A DNA stretch of 64,000 nucleotides from positions 6,941,851 to 7,005,850 of the forward strand of contig NC_089221.1 in the NCBI RefSeq assembly GCF_963924675.1, given 5' to 3'. This document shows, piece by piece, positions 21,740 through 35,310 of this stretch. Each line of letters opens with the position of its first letter. Position 1 is the first letter of the stretch. Under the pieces are notes generated by a model that searched no databases, had not been told where the DNA came from, and saw nothing but the letters and a program-made list of their open reading frames with translations. Both the position numbers and the translations under genes were made by a program. The stretch is from Phocoena phocoena. Lineage: Eukaryota; Chordata; Mammalia; Artiodactyla; Phocoenidae.

Positions 21740-24052
21740 CACAGGGTAGGGGTACAATTGTGGAACAAGCTTAATGGGAAATCATAGCGACTGGCCACTG
21801 GGACACACAGTGGGATTGCTAAGTGCAATGAGGAAACTGGTTGGAGACCATGAATTTTTAGGAACCCTAATCTGCAGGTATATATGACACTCTCCTGAGA
21901 TACTCACAGACCTGAGACTACAGGGTGAAGATCTGAGAGTTGGGGTTTCTTGCTGGGGAGGCGTTGAAAACCCATGGAGGTCAGAGAGTTGATATAGCGA
22001 CAGGAGTAGTCAGTAGGGTGAAATGTGTTGGGAGACAAGTAGAGACAGGAGGAAACAAGACAGAAAGTAAAGAGACAGGGGCTTGGATATTTCAATGAGT
22101 TTAGAAATAAATTGGTGAGAGAAAGGGAATGGGAGAACTGGAAATATAGGCAAGTGTGGCTAAACAATAACAGAGTTTAAAAGCCCACTGGATGCATTTT
22201 AGTAACTTCAAATGCAGCTGTGAGAATTCAGATCTTTCCACAATCCCTGCAGGATGGGCAGCATGTGACATGACTATAACCTCACCAGGCACAGGCCAGC
22301 CCATTGACTATCAGCTGGACCCTAATTATATTCCCTTCCCAAGGTTGACCAAGAGTAATAGATCATAGTTAGTTGGTGACAGGTGGAGCTGAAACAGGTT
22401 ATATAGTATTGTCTTAGAGCTACAGTCACCAAGGGATGATCAAGGAAAAGTGATGGGAAGCAAGAGCTATGGATCAGCAGAGGCAAAAGACCAGGTGGCC
22501 CCAGAGAGAAAAAGATGAGTGACTTCTGCACCCCACTCCAGTCTCCAGGAGACCTGACACAGTTCGATTTATCATGAAGCTTTAGCTTAAGGCTCCCTCA
22601 CACGTACTGCTACTTCCAAGCAATGTGTTCATGCACTAACATGTTTAAGTAAAATTCATAGCTAAAGATATTACTATTCCAATTGGTTAAAAGAGCAGAC
22701 ACTTTTTACTGTCTTCCTATCACCCTTCTCCACCTGCCTATTTGTCATAGACATTTATGGAATCAGCTTCAAGGAAGTTGAGTGTTGAATAGGGGTTACA
22801 TTTAGTCCGGTTGTGTGGAGGTACGTTTGTATGATTCTTGGTCATGTCTGTGTACAGTTATTGGTACCCATGGCTGTGTAGAAAGAGCACCAAGGAATAT
22901 GTTTACCCGGAGTCATGATATGAAAATGCAGGGTCAGAGGCCATATGATGACAAGAACCTGCCCAATGGCTCCAAGATCCAAATGTATGTGAGTGTTGAG
23001 AAGGAAAGAAGGCTTGAGTTATCCAGAGTCAGAAGCCAGGCTGAGGGACAGTCTTCCAACTACCAGATGTAAAATATTTTAAGCAGATGATGTGGGTCTT
23101 ACTCATGTCTATTCAAAGGGGAAGTTCTTTCTTCTCAGGAATTAATTCCAATGACACAACATATAGAATAGTAAATACACTATAAATATTTCCCTTTATA
23201 ATAGGAATTGCACAAAATATAGTTCATCAAAATCTCTGTGTTTGTATATAACACAAAAGTATATGGTTGGTTTTATGCAAACAGTTAATATGTCTTTAAC
23301 AGCTACTATATGAAAAAAAGCTTAGTAGAGATTTTTCCAAATTTGACAAAATCACAAAATTGACCTAACATTACCAATAATAAGATGCGAAGATAAAATA
23401 AATGTTTAAGCTATCAATAACATGAAACGAAATTTGAATATCCACACTAGAGAAAAGACTGAATTATTTTTCCAGACTCTCTAGAGAAAATGTTACAAAA
23501 TTGTCGTGTGAAGAGGTGATTAAAGAGCATACAGCCAAAGGTTACAAGAAAAATATTGTGAAGGTATGCTAGGTGAGTATAAATTAAAAGTTAGGTTATT
23601 GATATTGTTGTAGATCTTACGGTGGCTTTGGTATTCGTTAGTATTTTAATATTTGTAATTTCTTTTATCATTCCATGTAAATATTTATTTTTGTTTCTAA
23701 TTTTGAATTCTTCATTGTGTAGTATTTTTTTAAGAGGGCTCCAAAAATCAGTAAGCTCTGGACCTACCCTGACATCTGACTTATATCTGACAATCATCCT
23801 ACCCCTTTGCACCTGGTTCTACAAGGAAGGGATCCTGGGTAATATGGTGGCTTCAGGAGACCACTGAAATAAGGAGCCAGGCTGCAGTGGGACGGAGGTG
23901 AAAGTCCACAAAGAGAACAAGGACTGAAGACACTCACATACAGGATGGATCACTTAAAGGTCCATATGTGATTATTGATGAAGCAAGACTATGGGGTGCC
24001 CCCAATCAAAAATCAGTATTTCAGTTATAATATTTTAATTACATTGTTTGGT
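21740..24052. other. single-copy and decayed repeat DNA, no gene seen
   Basis: 21740-22300 is purine-rich and may continue the L2 on the far side of the L1 insertion, but word matches are weak. 22300-24052 shows no recognised family. Frames of 60-87 codons have no domain. Confidence 0.4.
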
Positions 24053-24115
24053 CATTTATTCAACAATAGATAGGTGCCTACTATATACCTGGTACAGTAT
24101 ATATGTGTGGTTTTG
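24053..24115 (-). repeat. L2 3'-terminus fragment
   Basis: 'catttattcaacaatagat' then 'aggtgcctactatatacctg' matches the reverse of the L2 3' end. Very short. Confidence 0.5.
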
Positions 24116-24420
24116 TATTTGTATGTGTGTGGGGATAGGTGTGCTTATGTATGCTTAGTGTTTACTTAATTATCACAGTTGATCTGTTATAACTGTGTTA
24201 ATCCTGGGGCTTAAGGGTTTGAAGAAAGATTGATTAAGACAAGGAAACACTAATATGAATTGAGACTTGAGTAAATTTAAACGTTAAAGAGAAAACTAAG
24301 TAAAGCCAACAGGAAAATGGTTTCCTGTTGTCAAGACACTGTCAAGGATTTAATCTAGAAAAATTTAAATTTCTGCACATCTGCATACAGACATTTCACT
24401 TTCCCTTTTCTGGCTTTCAA

Positions 24421-24547
24421 TTTTTTTTTTTTTTTTTCTGGCCATGCTGTGCAGCTCATGGGATCTTAGTTCCCCAACCAGGGATCAAACTCATGTCCCC
24501 TGCACTGGAAGCCTGGAGTCTTAACCACTAGACCACCAGGGCAGTCC
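24421..24547 (-). mobile_element. CHR-family SINE, short older subtype
   Basis: Poly(T) at 24421-24437, then 'gggatcttagttccccaacc', 'agggatcaaactcatgtccc' and 'ttaaccactagaccaccagg', the reverse of a tRNA-derived CHR SINE. The body is shorter than in the young copies, and possible TSDs (around 24405 and 24549) are imperfect, consistent with greater age. Confidence 0.9.
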
Positions 24548-26385
24548 CTCTCTTCTGGATTTATAGATAATTATTTAGGATATGCCTTCAAACTCTCTTT
24601 TCCCTTAAATATTTGTTTTGCCTGACATGACCTGAAAGGAAGCAACCTTCCCATATCACATATCACACACACTCACACAAATGCCTACATTTAGCCACAC
24701 ATACCCCTACACATACATGCACCTATTAAATAACTTGGGATCTGCCAAGCAAGATGCCAACCTTGACTCTGGAAAGGCTGGGATACAGACGTGGGAATCC
24801 TCTAATGGATGGCTCTGCTCTGGTGTCCAAAAGGATATAGGGTCCTGAAAAAGTGGATATCCTAATGTGCTTCATGGTTATAGGCATTTTGTTATTTGTA
24901 TAAAATCCAGTCAAAACATTATTTTCAGTGGCTTTGTGTAGACTTCATACTCTTCTATGGTGACCCTTGATTTCATAAGGACATGATGAGAATCTCATTT
25001 GGGCACCGTCCTTCAAGTTTACCGTGGATCCCCAGTTCACCAGAGGAAGCCATGTTCCTGGGAGAAACATTCGTTATGATTCAAAGCACCAGTTGAACAC
25101 ACCATTGATCCTAGGGATCTAAGCAGTGGGAAGCTTTCAGGAGGGTTGGGTAAGGTCTCTTGCTCCAAGACCTGGTGGAGCAAACATGAGTCCTCTGATG
25201 AGGTACTGGTTTGGAGTCTATAAGAAGGGACAACTCATTATAAGGCATTTCTGCACTTGTTGCCCACGTAGAATCCTGGTCCATCACCCCTAAATCAGGA
25301 ATCCATTTGGAGAAGCAGTATCTGTCCAATAGGGTGAGAATTTTTCTTAATGATCACTTCTGCCAATGATTTATCTTTCTTCATTAGCTTAAATCCACTG
25401 TCCAGTCACCTTAAAAACTTCCATGAAGAGAGTATAGTGTCTCACTGGGTGGATGTGCCTTATACATACATAGGCCCAGATAGTTTTATTCTGTATGGGA
25501 TGGAGCATGGGAGAAGTTCATCAACACAAGTATATTTCTTTACATGGAAATCTAAGTGTGTTCTCAGAAATCACTGGGCTTACTTTATTATAACAATGGT
25601 TTTCTGACACTTGTTTCTGTTACCAATGTTGGACACAAATAGAATCAGTTCAGTGTGTTAAATGACACTACTCTTTCAGGCAGAAGCAATATCTGCCTCT
25701 ATAAACTCAACAAAATAGACCTATGTTCACTGAGGGTTTTTCTTGGGAAAAGTCACTTTAATACATAAACCATTTAGCTATGTCCCAATCTAGGATCTGG
25801 AACTTTGAGTCAACAGCACAAAACTAATGAAGCATTATGGAGACATGACTCAATTCCTAATGAACATCACATTCATCATTCTCTGGCTTGTTTTTAAGCT
25901 ACAAAGCAACCCACTCACAGAGCAACACTGGGTGGGACGTTCAAACCGTCTAGCAGTAAACAGCTCTGATGATTAATATAGCTTTACCCGGAGGGTGATG
26001 ACAACAGTGTTTAACTGAATTAAATCTCAGGCAGACAATTTTCATCAATAATTAATATGTGTTGAGTCAATAAGATAGTTGGATTGTGATCGATATTACA
26101 TCATAAGGCAGTAATTGCTGAGCACCTCAATGCAATTTTGAAGGCCCAAAATGGATTGTAATATTTTATATCCCAAAACAGGTCAGCATTTTGCTCAAAG
26201 ATGAAGTTGTGTATATAAATACTTAGTGATTTGCACAGGACACAGAGAAAATCAATGACAAAACTGTGAATACAGTTTCTGTTTCCTGGAATGTAGTTCT
26301 GTGCTTGGTCCACAGGGAACTCATGACTAGTGAGTGTATAAGCTTCGGTCAGTCAGTGGGGATGCAAAGTTACCTTACTGTAATT
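24548..26385. other. single-copy DNA, no gene seen
   Basis: No recognised repeat or exon over 1.8 kb. Frames up to 85 codons (25350-25607) without domain. Confidence 0.5.
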
Positions 26386-26560
26386 ATTCTCAAATGGGGT
26401 AGCATCACCAATGTCACCTAAGAACTAGTCAGAAATGCTAATTCAGGGGTGTCTACCCTACACCTAGTGAATAGGAAACTCTGGAGACGTGGTCCCCAAA
26501 GCCTGTGTCTTAGCAAGCTTTCCTGGAGTTTGGGATACATACTAATATTTGAGAACAAAT
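26386..26560 (+). repeat. MER5-like hAT DNA-transposon remnant
   Basis: 'tattctcaaatggggtagca' at the left, 'agaaatgctaattcaggggt' and 'gaaactctggagacg' in the middle, and an end resembling the inverted 'gagaacaaa' follow the MER5A consensus (ttctcaaa..agattctgattcag..gagaaccact). Non-autonomous and decayed. Confidence 0.6.
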
Positions 26561-26639
26561 GACATCAGAAATGACGAAAACAGCAGACAAGAAGGAAGCT
26601 ACATGTGATCATGTCTGGCTGGTTCTCCTGTCATAACTC

Positions 26640-27300
26640 TGGAACTTACATTTTAGAAGGCAAGATAGAAAAACACATAATCACACAGATTTTACAAAGG
26701 AAAAATATGAGGTGTCATGGGACTTCATGAGATCATGGGAGAATTAAATTGTGGGTAAATCAAAGGATTGACATTTGGTTGAGACAGGAAGGATGAGTAG
26801 GTGCTAGCCAGGTGAGCTAGCACCAGGTGAGCCAAGGAGCTCCTAGGTGATGGGAAGAAGGGCTGGGAATTTTAAAGAATAGAATAAAAAGGTAAATGGG
26901 GATTCATGAGCCCAGATGCGAGCAGTGAAAGATGAAGCTGAAGTATGGATACCAGGTTAACAGGGTGGATCGGACTCTATGGTGTCTGTCACCAAGAATG
27001 TGGGACTAATAATAATTGGTTAGATTTTTTTTTCCTTTATGATGCTATTTTGGTTGCTTGCAAAGAATATGTGAAGAGGAACAAGGAGGAAGGTGGGGAG
27101 ACAGTTAGGAGACAATGACATTAACCTAGGCGAGAGCTGATAGTGATTTGAATCAGCTGATGGAGGTTTGAAATGAATTAACACATCCACAAAATATACA
27201 GGAAGTAAAATCAATAGAACTAGATGCTGTATTGGATTTGTGAGATGAAGGAATTGTATAGGGTAAGTCTGAATGTTCTGGCCCTGAGGGACAAACACAG
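26640..27300 (-). repeat. L2 LINE remnant, minus strand
   Basis: 'ggaacttacattttagaagg', 'aggaaggatgagtaggtgct', 'agatgaagctgaagtatgga', 'gacagttaggagacaatgac' and 'cctaggcgagagctgatagt' occur in the order of the reverse L2 3' region. Includes a perfect 9-bp hairpin at 26800-26824. Confidence 0.65.
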
Positions 27301-28442
27301 AACAGGATTTATTCAAATAATTGTTATCAACTTTTCCCTTTTGAAATCAGCCTCATCTTATCTCCATTCTCCACTTGTTTTAGACATCAGAGAGAAGAAA
27401 GTTGTTAATCAACAGTATCTTAGTACCCTCTCATAAACATTTGCTTTATCCTATATCTGTTCCAGTTATTACATTTTATATTTATTTTGGTTAAATATTT
27501 CATTACACTTTAGGACAATTACCCTCTCTTACTGCCTTTTACACAGTGAGACTTGGAACAGAATCATGTGGCTACTGCATCTACGTGGGAACAGGAGTAC
27601 CAGTGGGGATGTCCTCTCTATTGATAATTGCAGATTCTGATTCTGGAACTAGTGAAATGAATAAAGCTACTGGCGTCTTCATAGTCACATGGGACTGTAC
27701 AATACAGATATCTGACCTTACTTCCCTCTTGGTTTAAGTGGTTCCTTCTTAGTCTCTGTTCCCTCCTTGCTTATTTCAAAGTATGATGGAAGCTATAGCC
27801 TCCTGTCTCCCACCCTACCATCAGCAGTATAAAACCCTCACCCAGTTTTTTGTTATGAGCCCCAGCACTCACCTGGAACAGGTATTCTGGAGAAGCCTGC
27901 CTCTCCTTCATCTAAAGCTTATATTCACATGAATGCAAATGTTCTTGCAGAATTAGGTTTTCAGTTATAGCATACCTATTATAAGAAAGAGATTTGTTCT
28001 TGGGAAAATTTTGCAAAACCATCATCCAAATTATTGTGTACTATTTATGAACATTTAGCATTCTGAGGTCATGGACTAAATACTTCCTTTCTTCCCCAAC
28101 AACTCTCAGTCTTTATATGTGTAGGGACAAAAGGCATGAGAATTAACCAACCTCCATAATTAAAGAAAACAGAGACATTTTAGATCAAATGTGGGCAGGA
28201 AAAAATGCTTGGTACTTGCCAAGGTTTCTGGTTTTGTTTTTGTTTTTTGAAAGAGAACAAAGAGAGACTATATCCTATAAAATACCAAAACACACTGTAA
28301 AATGACAATAACTGTAATTGCATTAACTCAGAAAAAAGGAGTAAAACAACGAAACAGAAGAGACTTCAGCATTAGAGCCACAAAAAATGTTCAAAATTAG
28401 AACAGCATTTCTAATCAGTAATGAAAGCATGAATGTTGTTAT
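27301..28442. other. single-copy DNA, no gene seen
   Basis: No recognised repeat or exon. Ends at the left TSD of the large L1. Confidence 0.5.
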
Positions 28443-28930
28443 GAAAAACCTTCCAAGTTGATGCTCTGGCCCGGTGTCAGGCCTGTGCCTCTGAGGTGGG
28501 AGATCTGGGTTCAGGACACTGGTCCACCAGAGACCTACAGGCTCCACATAATAACAAACGGCAAAAACTCTCCCAGAGAACTCCATCTCAACATTAAGAC
28601 CCAGCTCCACTCAAACCAGCAATATACAGTGCTAGACACACTATGCCAAACAACTAGAAAGAGAGGAACACAACCCAACCATTAGCAGAGAGGCTACCTA
28701 AAATCATAAGATCACAGACACCACAAAAAACACCACCAGAAGCAGTCCTGCCCAACATAAAGACAAGATGCAGCCTTATCCACCAGAACACAGGCACTAG
28801 TCCCCTCCACCAGGAAGCCTACACAACCCACTGAACCAACTTTACCCACTGGGGGCAGACAACAAAAACAATGGGAACTATGAATCTGCAGCTTGCAAAA
28901 AGGACACCCCAAACACAAAAGTTAAGCAAA

Positions 28931-29822
28931 ATGAGAAGACAGAAAAACACACAGCAGATGAAGGAGCAAGGTAAATACCCACCAGACCAAACAAATGAAG
29001 AGGAAATAGGGAGTCTACCTGAAAAAGAATTCAGAGTAATCATAGTAAAGATGATCCAAAATCCTGGAAATAGAATGGAGAAAATGCAAGAAATGTTTAA
29101 CAAGGACCTAGAAGAATTAAAGAGCAAACAAACAATGATGAACAACACAACAAATGAAATTAAAAAATTTCTAGAAGGAATCAATAGCAGAATAACTGAG
29201 GCAGAAGAACGGATAAGGACCTCAAAGATAAAATAGTGGAAATAACTACAGCAGAGCAGAATAAAGAAAAGAGAATGAAAAGAATTGAGGACAGACTTAG
29301 AGACCTTTGGGACAACATTAAATGCAGCAGCATTTGAATTATAGTGGTCCCAGAAAAGGAAGAGAAAAAGAAAGGGACTGAGAAAATATTTGAAAAGACT
29401 ATAGTTGAAAACTTCCCTAATATGGGAAAGGAAATAGTCAATCAAGTCCAGGAAGCTCGGAGAGTCCCATACATGATAAATCCAAGGAGAAACATGCCAA
29501 GACACATGATAATCAAACTATCAAAAATTAAATACACAGAAAAGTATTAAAAGCAGCAAGGGAAAAACAACAAATAACATACAAGGGAATACACATAAAG
29601 CTAACAGCTGATCTTTCAGCAGAAACTCTGAAACCCAGCAGGGAGTGGCAGGACATATTTAAAGTGATGAAAGGGAAAACCCTAAAACCAAGAGTACTCT
29701 ACCCAGCAAGGATCTCATTCAGATTCAATGGAGAAATTAAAACCTTTACAGATAAGCAAAAGCTAAGAGAATTCAGCACCACCAAACCAGCTTTACAACA
29801 AATGCTAAAGGAACTTCTCTAG
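28931..29822 (+). pseudogene. L1 ORF1 (RNA-binding coiled-coil protein), broken
   Basis: ORF1p normally forms a trimer that coats L1 RNA. The start is put at 28931 (MRRQKNTQQMKEQ), which fits the usual L1 start; an upstream in-frame ATG at 28871 is less likely. Seen in order: N-terminal coiled-coil region with heptad-like residues up to about 29220, an early TAG at 29234, 'EDRLRDLWDN' (about 29287), the RRM-like core with 'ENFPNMGKEIVNQVQEARR' (29408-29464), and the C-terminal domain, shifted into another frame after 29550 but otherwise recognisable to the stop at 29820. At least two internal stops and two frame changes make it non-functional. Confidence 0.9.
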
Positions 29823-29880
29823 GCAAGAAACACAAGAGAAGGAAAAGACCTACAATGACAAACCCAAAACAATTAAGAAA

Positions 29881-32800
29881 ATGGTAATAGGAACATACAT
29901 ATTGATAACTACCTTTAATGTAAATGGATTAAATGCTCCAACCAAAAGACATAGACTGGATGAATGGATACAAAACAAGACCCGTATATATGCTGTCTAC
30001 AGGAGACCAACTGCAGACCTAGGGACACGTACAAACTGAAAGTGAGGGGATGGAAAAAGATATTCCACACAAATGTAAACCAAAAGAGAGCTGGAGTAGC
30101 AATTCACATATCAGACAAAATAGACTTTCAAATAAAGACTATTACAAGACACAAAGAAGGACACTACATAATGATCAAGGGATCAATCCAAGAAGAAGAT
30201 ATAAAAATTGTAAATATTTATGTACCCAACATAGGAGCACCTCAATATATAAGGCAAATGCTAGCATCCATAAAAGAGGAAATCGACAGTAACACAATAA
30301 GAGTATGGGACTTTAAAACCCGTTTCACCAATGGACAGATCATCCAAAATGAAAATAAATAAGGAAACACAAGCTTTAAATGACACATTAAACAAGATGG
30401 ACTTAACTGATATTTATAGGATATTCCATCCCAAAACAACAGAATACACTTTCTTCTCAAGTTCTCAAGCAAAATTCTCCAGGATAGATCATATCTTGGG
30501 TCACAAATCAAGCCTTGGTATCTTTAAGAAAATTTAAATCATATCAAGTGCCTCGTATGATCACAACTCTATGAGACCAGATACCAATTACAGGAAAAAT
30601 TCTGTAAAAAATACAAACACATGGAGGCTAAACAATACACTACTTAATAACCATGAGATCACTGAAGAAATCAAAGAGGAAATAAAAAACTACCTAGAAA
30701 AAAATTACAGTGAAAACACAACTACCCAAAACCTTTGGGTTGCAACAAAAGCAGTTCTAAGAGGTAAGTTTATAGCAATACTATACTACCTCAAGAAACA
30801 AGAAACATCTCAAATAAACAACCTACCCTTACACCTAAAGCAATCAGAGAAAGAAGAACAAAAACCCCCAAAAGTTAGCAGAAGGGAGGAAATCATAAAG
30901 ATCAGATCAGAAATAAATGAAAAAGAAATGAAGGAAACAATAGCAAAGATCAATAAAACTAAAAAGTGGTTCTTTGAGAAGATAAACAAAATTGATAAAC
31001 CATCAGCCAGACTCAACAAGAAAAAAAGGGAGAAGACTCAAATCAATAGAAGTAGAAATGAAAAAGGAGAAGTAACAACTGACACTGAAGAAATACAAAG
31101 GATTGTGAGAGATTACTACAAGGAACTATATGCCAGTAAAATGGACAACCAGGAAGAAATGGACAAATTCTTAGAAAAACACAACCTTCTGAGACTGAAC
31201 CAGGAAAAAATAGAAAATATAAACAGAAAAATCACAAGCACTGTAATTGAGACTGTGATTAAAAATCTTCCAATAAACAAAAGCCCAGGACCAGATGGCT
31301 TCACAGGAGAATTATATCAAGCATTTAGAGAAGAGCTAACACCTATCCTTCTCAAACTCTTCCAAAATATACCAGAGGGAGGAACACTCCCAAACTCATT
31401 CTACGAGGCCACCATCACCCTGATACCATAACCAGACACAGATGTTACAAAAAAAGAAAACTACAGGCCAATATCATTGATGAACATAGATGCAAAAATC
31501 CTCAATAAAATACTAGCAAACAGAATCCAACAGCACATTAAAAGGATCATACATCATGATCAAGTGGGGTTTATCCCAGGAATGCAAGAATTCTTCAATA
31601 TATGCAAATAAATCAATGTGATACACCATATTTACAAATTGAAGGAGGAAAGCCACACGATCATAATAGAAGCAGAAAAACCTTTCAACAAAATTTAACA
31701 CCCATTTATGATTAAAAACCCTCCAGAAAGTAGGTATAGAGGGAACTTACCACAGCATAATTAAGGCCATATATGAGAAACCCACAGCCAGCGTTATTCT
31801 CAATGGTGAAAAACTGAAACCATTTCCTCTAAGATCAGGAACAAGACAAGGTTGTCCATTCTCAACACTATTATTCAACATAGTTTTGGAAGTTTTAGCC
31901 ACAGCAATCAGAGAAGATAAAGAAATAAAAGGAAATTAAACTGGAAAAGAAGTAAAGCTGTCACTGTTTGCAGATGACATGATACTATACATAGAGTATC
32001 CTAAAAATGCTACCAGAAAACTATGAGAACCAATCAAGGAATTTGGTAAAGTACCAGGATACAAAATTAATGCACAAAAATCTCTTGCATTCCTAACACT
32101 AATGATGAAAAATCTGAAAGAGAAATTAAGGAAACACTCCCATTTACCATTGCAATGAAAAGAATAAAATGCATAGGAATAAACCTATTTAAGGAGACAA
32201 AAGACCTGTATGCAGAAAACTTTAAGACACTGATGAAAGAAATTAAAGATGATACAAACAGATGGAGAGCTATACCATTGGATTGGAAGTTCTTGGATTG
32301 GAAGAATCAACACTGTGAAAGTGACTATACTACCAAAAGCAATCTACAGATTCAATGCAATCCCTATCAAACTACCCATGACATTTTCCACAGAACTAGA
32401 AAAAATTTTTCACAATTTGTATGGAAACACAAAAGACCCCGAATAGCCAAAGCAATCTTGAGAAAGAAAAACAGAGCTGGAGGAATTAGCGTCCTGGACT
32501 TCAGACTATACTACAAAGCTACATTAATCAAGATGGTATGGTACTGGCACAAAAACAGAAATATAGATCAATGGAACAGGATAGAAACCTCAGAGATAAA
32601 CCCACACACATATGGTCACCTTATTTTTGATAAAGGAGGCAAGAATATACAATGGAGAAAAGACAGTGTCTTCAATAAGTGGTGCTGGGAAAACTGGACA
32701 GCTACATGTAAAAGAATGAAATTAGAATACTCCCTAACACCCTATACAAAAATAAACTCAAAGTGGATTAAAGGCCTAAATGTAAGGCCAGACACTGTAA

Positions 32801-33691
32801 AACTCTTAGAGGAAAGCATAGGCAGAACACTCTATGACATAAATCACAGCAAGATCCTTTTTGACCCACCTCCTAGAGAAATGGAAATAAAAACAAAAAT
32901 AAACAAATGGGACCTCACAAAACTTAAAAGCTTTTGCACAGAAAGGAAAACATAAACAAGATGAAAACACAACCCTCAGAATGAGAGAAAGTATTTGCAA
33001 ATGAAGCAACTGACAAAGGATTAATCTCCAAAATTTACAAGCAGCTCATGCAGCTCAATACCAAAAACCAAACCCAATCCAAAAATGGGCAGAAGACCTA
33101 AATAGACATTTCTCTAAAGATATACAGATTGCCATCAAACACATGAAAGGATGCTCAACATCACTAATCATTAGAGAAATGCAAATCAAAACTACAATGA
33201 GGCATCATCTCACACTGGTCAGAATGGCCATCATCAAAAAATCTACAAACAGTAAATGCTGGAGAGGGTGTGGAGAAAAGGGAACCCTCTTGCATTGTTG
33301 GTGGGAATGTAAATTAGTACAGCCACTATGGAGAACATTATGGAGGTTTCTTTAAAAACTAAAAATAGAACTAACATACAACCCAGCAATCCCACTACTG
33401 GGCGCATACCCTGAGAAAACCATAGTTCAAAAAGAGTCACGTGCCACAATGTTCATTGCAGCTCTATTTACAATAGCCAGGACATGGAAGCAACCTAAGT
33501 GTCCATTGATGGATGAATGCATAAAGAAGATGTGGCACATATATACAATGCTACACTGCTCAGCCATGAAAAGAAACGAAATTGAGTTATATGTAGTGAG
33601 GTGGTTGGACCTAGAGTCTATCATAGAGAGTGAAGTAAGTCAGAAAAAAAAAAACAAATACCCTATATTAACACAGATATATGGAATCTAA
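29881..33691 (+). pseudogene. L1 ORF2 (endonuclease and reverse transcriptase), broken
   Basis: ORF2p nicks target DNA and copies L1 RNA into it. Endonuclease: 'TTFNVNGLNAPTKRH' near the start, then a frame change by about 29980, 'YICCLQET' with the catalytic Glu, and 'SRIDHILGHK' with the catalytic His (about 30480-30510). The usual GDFN catalytic block reads WDFK, so the Asn is lost. Reverse transcriptase: 'KSPGPDGFTGELYQ' (31281-31322) and FADD (31967-31978) survive, but stops at about 31430, 31937 and 32023 and several frame shifts break the frame. C-terminal Cys-rich segment at about 33256-33309. Ends in the normal 'IYGI' stop at 33691. Confidence 0.92.
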
Positions 33692-34099
33692 AAGAAATGG
33701 TTCTGAAGATCCTAGGGGCAGGACAGGAATAAAGATGCAAATGTAGAGAATGGAGTTGAGGACACGGGGTCAGGGAAGGGTAAGCTGGTATGAAGTGAGA
33801 GAGTGGCATGGACATATATATACTACCAAATGTAAAATAGATAGCTAGTGGGAAGCAGTTGCATAGCACAGGGAGATCAGCTCGGTGCTTTGTGACCACC
33901 TAGAGGAATGGGTGAGGGAGGGTGTGAGGGAGACACAAGAGGGAGCAGATATGGGGATATATGTATATGTATTTTGTTGTAAAGCAGAAACTAACACATT
34001 ACTGTAATGCAATTATACTCCAATAAAGATATTAAAAGAAAAGAAAAACTACCAAATTGATAAACAACAAGGTACACATCAGGAACCATAATGAATTTA

Positions 34100-35215
34100 T
34101 ATGAATTAAAAATATAAATAAAAATAATAAATGTATTGGAAGATAATATAGAAGTTCATTTTCTAGTCAAGGTTAGAATTGTTTCTTTAAGACACAAAAC
34201 CTAACAGTAAAAATAAATTCAAAGTGTATTGACATGTAAATAAAATAATACATATATATATATAATATATACATATATATGTAAAATATATAATATGTAC
34301 ATGTATATGTAAATACATATATAATGAATAGCCGGAAATAATGGACTGCATAAGTTAGTTTAGGAAGGTTCTGCTTACTACACAAAACTTAGAAGCCAAA
34401 CAAAATTTATTGACCAGTGTGACCTCCCATAAAATCCTCTATATGCCAAAATATACAACAAAAGAATCAAAAGACAAGTGATGAACTCATATACAATAAG
34501 TTCTTACAAATAAATAAGAAAGGATAACAATAGAAAAGTATGCAAAACATATTCAGTGGTTAATATTAAAAAATTAAGAAAATGCAAATTAAACAAATAG
34601 CACATAATTCCCTTCAGATTGGCAGAGATTGCTAAGATCCAAAGTGCTGCTGAGGGAGTGGTGCACGTGGTGGGTTTGTGTTTCACTTGTGCAAGTCCAA
34701 GTTGGTATAGATTTTTGAACAAGGTTATCTATCTCTATCTATTAAATCTAAAATGCACATCCCTCCTACAGAAATGGTCACTTGTATGCAAAAAGAACAT
34801 GGTAAGAATGGGCGTGGAAGCTTCACGGGAAACAGCAGAATAATTGGAAACAACCTAACTGCCCATCAACACATGACCTGCAGTGGTTAGAAAGAAAAAA
34901 AGAATAAATATATATGTTGTGATATAAAAATAATCCCAAGATATTTTCAGTAATAAATGCATGGCAAGAAAAAAATGTATACCATGATTCCATTAATGTT
35001 ATGAACAAGCAAACTATGTATCTATATATGTGTATGCTTGCTTTATATGTATGTAAACTGCATAAACGTGCATCTGGACAGCACACATCGACCCTAAAAT
35101 AATGGTTTGCTCAGAAGGAAATAATTCTAGGAACATCAATGAAAGGGGAAATTTTGGATTTTAGTATATGCTTAGTATGTTATCATGACTTAAAAATAAA
35201 TAAGAAAATAGATAA
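34100..35215 (+). repeat. ancient L1 3'-half remnant
   Basis: Much more decayed than the neighbouring L1. 'tccctt..cagattggcagagatt', 'aattggaaacaacctaactg', 'cccatcaacacatgacctgc' and 'ataccatgattcc' follow old L1M ORF2 and 3'UTR wording. Contains an AT-rich microsatellite. No frame survives. The younger L1 (28463-34042) inserted just beside or within its upstream edge. Confidence 0.65.
34249..34325. repeat. AT-rich (TA/TATG) microsatellite
   Basis: Interrupted TATA, CATA and TATG words over about 75 bp within the ancient L1. Confidence 0.85.
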
Positions 35216-35310
35216 ACCTCAGTTATATCAGGAATGATTGCATTATATCTTCCCTTTGCACAAGAGTATCAATCCCTGTTTTCTCTGATTCTTATCTATT
35301 CTTATCTAAG

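Larger units (their letters stand above)
28463..34042 (+). mobile_element. near-full-length L1, disabled
   Basis: A 5.6-kb LINE-1 with a GC-richer 5'UTR part (28463-28930), ORF1 (28931-29822), a 58-bp spacer, ORF2 (29881-33691) and a 3'UTR ending in 'caataaagatattaaaag'. Both frames are broken. A degenerate TSD flanks it (28443-28462 and 34043-34061, about 17 of 20 positions alike, one gap), which dates it well before the young L1 pieces with perfect TSDs. It lacks the young-type L1 start seen at 63793 and may be 5'-truncated within the 5'UTR or belong to another subfamily. Confidence 0.93.

Noticed and set aside
28819..29505. 228-codon minus-strand frame
   Set aside because: Antisense of the L1 ORF1 region. 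A-rich L1 sense sequence makes long Phe/Leu/Ser-rich frames on the other strand.
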